From contig DASXNK010000063.1 in NCBI GenBank assembly GCA_036495095.1, forward strand, positions 1 to 48,822: 48,822 nt of DNA, in the 5' to 3' direction. Shown piece after piece: positions 48,494 to 48,822 of this stretch. The position numbers and the translations under genes are program-made. How positions within the stretch are numbered: the first letter of the stretch is position 1; the number at the start of each line of letters is the position of its first letter. This DNA comes from Candidatus Dormiibacterota bacterium (GTDB taxonomy: Bacteria; Chloroflexota; Dormibacteria; Aeolococcales; Aeolococcaceae). Below the pieces are notes generated by a model, which was not told where the DNA came from, did not search any database, and worked only from the letters and a program-made list of their open reading frames with translations.

Positions 48494-48822
48494 ATGCAGG
48501 GCTCGGAGCTGTACCGCGGGCCCCTCGACGAGTTCGTCGGGGCGCGCACCGAGCTCGCCCGCCGGCTCCGCGGCGACGGCGACCGCGAGGCCGCCACGGC
48601 CGTCGCCGGGCTGCGCAAGCCCTCGCTCGGCGCCTGGGTGGTGGACCAGCTCGCGGCCGGGGCGCCGGACCTGGTGCGCGACCTGCTCGCCGCCGCATCC
48701 GATGCCCGGGAGGCGCAGCGGCAGGCCGCCCCCGAGGCGCTGCGGGAGGCGAGCGCCCGGGTCCGCACCCTGCTCGACGAGGCCGGTCGCCGGGCCCGGG
48801 GGATCCTCGAGCAGTCCGGCCA
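48494..48822 (+). CDS. Hypothetical coiled-coil protein (3' truncated by window edge)
   Basis: Starts at ATG 48494, two bases after the dehydratase stop, with GAGG close upstream. The 109 visible residues begin QGSELYRGPLDEFVGARTEL and continue with LRKPSLGAWVVDQLAAG and a long charged helix rich in Arg/Ala/Glu, a pattern known from actinobacterial hypothetical proteins of unknown function. The gene continues beyond the window. Coupled to the dehydratase gene by position only. Confidence 0.65.
   Translation, partial: MQGSELYRGPLDEFVGARTELARRLRGDGDREAATAVAGLRKPSLGAWVVDQLAAGAPDLVRDLLAAASDAREAQRQAAPEALREASARVRTLLDEAGRRARGILEQSG

Overview
The window is very GC-rich (about 73% by eye), with dense, mostly ATG/GTG-started genes, many 1-4 nt start/stop overlaps and GGAGG-type ribosome binding sites. 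It carries an aerobic form I carbon monoxide dehydrogenase operon, two-component systems, secreted proteins with proline-rich linkers, a MASE1 kinase and sortases. This fits a high-GC, soil-type, Gram-positive-like bacterium (Actinomycetota, or a Chloroflexota/Dormibacterota-like lineage). The lineage is an inference from content and base composition; no rRNA or tRNA gene was seen. No intergenic gap exceeds 300 bases. No insertion sequence, prophage or CRISPR array was recognised.

Layout. 1-790: 3' part of a PPK2-type polyphosphate kinase. 840-6026: a small hypothetical gene, a secreted sortase-like protein, and a divergent three-gene surface module (large exported protein with a sorting-signal-like C-terminus, class D-like sortase, TIG/Ig-domain membrane protein). 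6182-11311: signalling block with a LuxR-type response regulator converging on and overlapping a three-PAS kinase, then a MASE1 histidine kinase with two receiver-only regulators. 11362-12808: a truncated YjbR fragment, a YCII/muconolactone-isomerase-like protein, a helix-turn-helix protein and a small membrane protein. 12805-14818: ferredoxin, NuoF-like flavoprotein and ferric-reductase-like haem membrane protein, a compact electron-transfer operon.

15049-18548: a short leader ORF followed by a tightly overlapped cassette (cysteine hydrolase, NCS2-type permease, biuret-hydrolase-like enzyme, AtzH-like protein), read here as uptake and hydrolysis of biuret or a related ureide as a nitrogen source. 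18662-24942: Arg-rich coiled-coil protein, membrane protein, zinc-ribbon-like protein, transmembrane pseudokinase, LppX-like exported protein, HAD phosphatase, DUF488 protein and diguanylate cyclase. 25062-34289: DUF2330 exported protein, SDR, sedolisin-family peptidase lacking a pro-domain, membrane-bound esterase next to an MprF-like transferase, small secreted protein, OsmC, enoyl-CoA hydratase and a small helical protein. 34276-39431: AllH-like (DUF2877) protein, cupredoxin lipoprotein, beta-lactamase-fold hydrolase, exonuclease III diverging from a degenerate SRAP-like protein, and a Lys/Pro-repeat exported protein.

39542-44743: the CO dehydrogenase operon coxM-coxS-coxL, an XdhC/CoxI protein with a C-terminal YHS domain, and CoxG; the active-site loop of CoxL is the form I type. 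45005-47520: small membrane protein diverging from an OmpR-type regulator and its kinase, with a three-copy 9-bp repeat between them. 47553-48822: PLP-dependent threonine/serine dehydratase family enzyme and the start of a coiled-coil hypothetical gene.

The less ordinary elements are the SRAP-like protein that has lost the catalytic residues and sits back-to-back with an AP endonuclease, the sortase/anchored-protein module, the coupled leader peptide before the biuret cassette, and the transmembrane pseudokinase.
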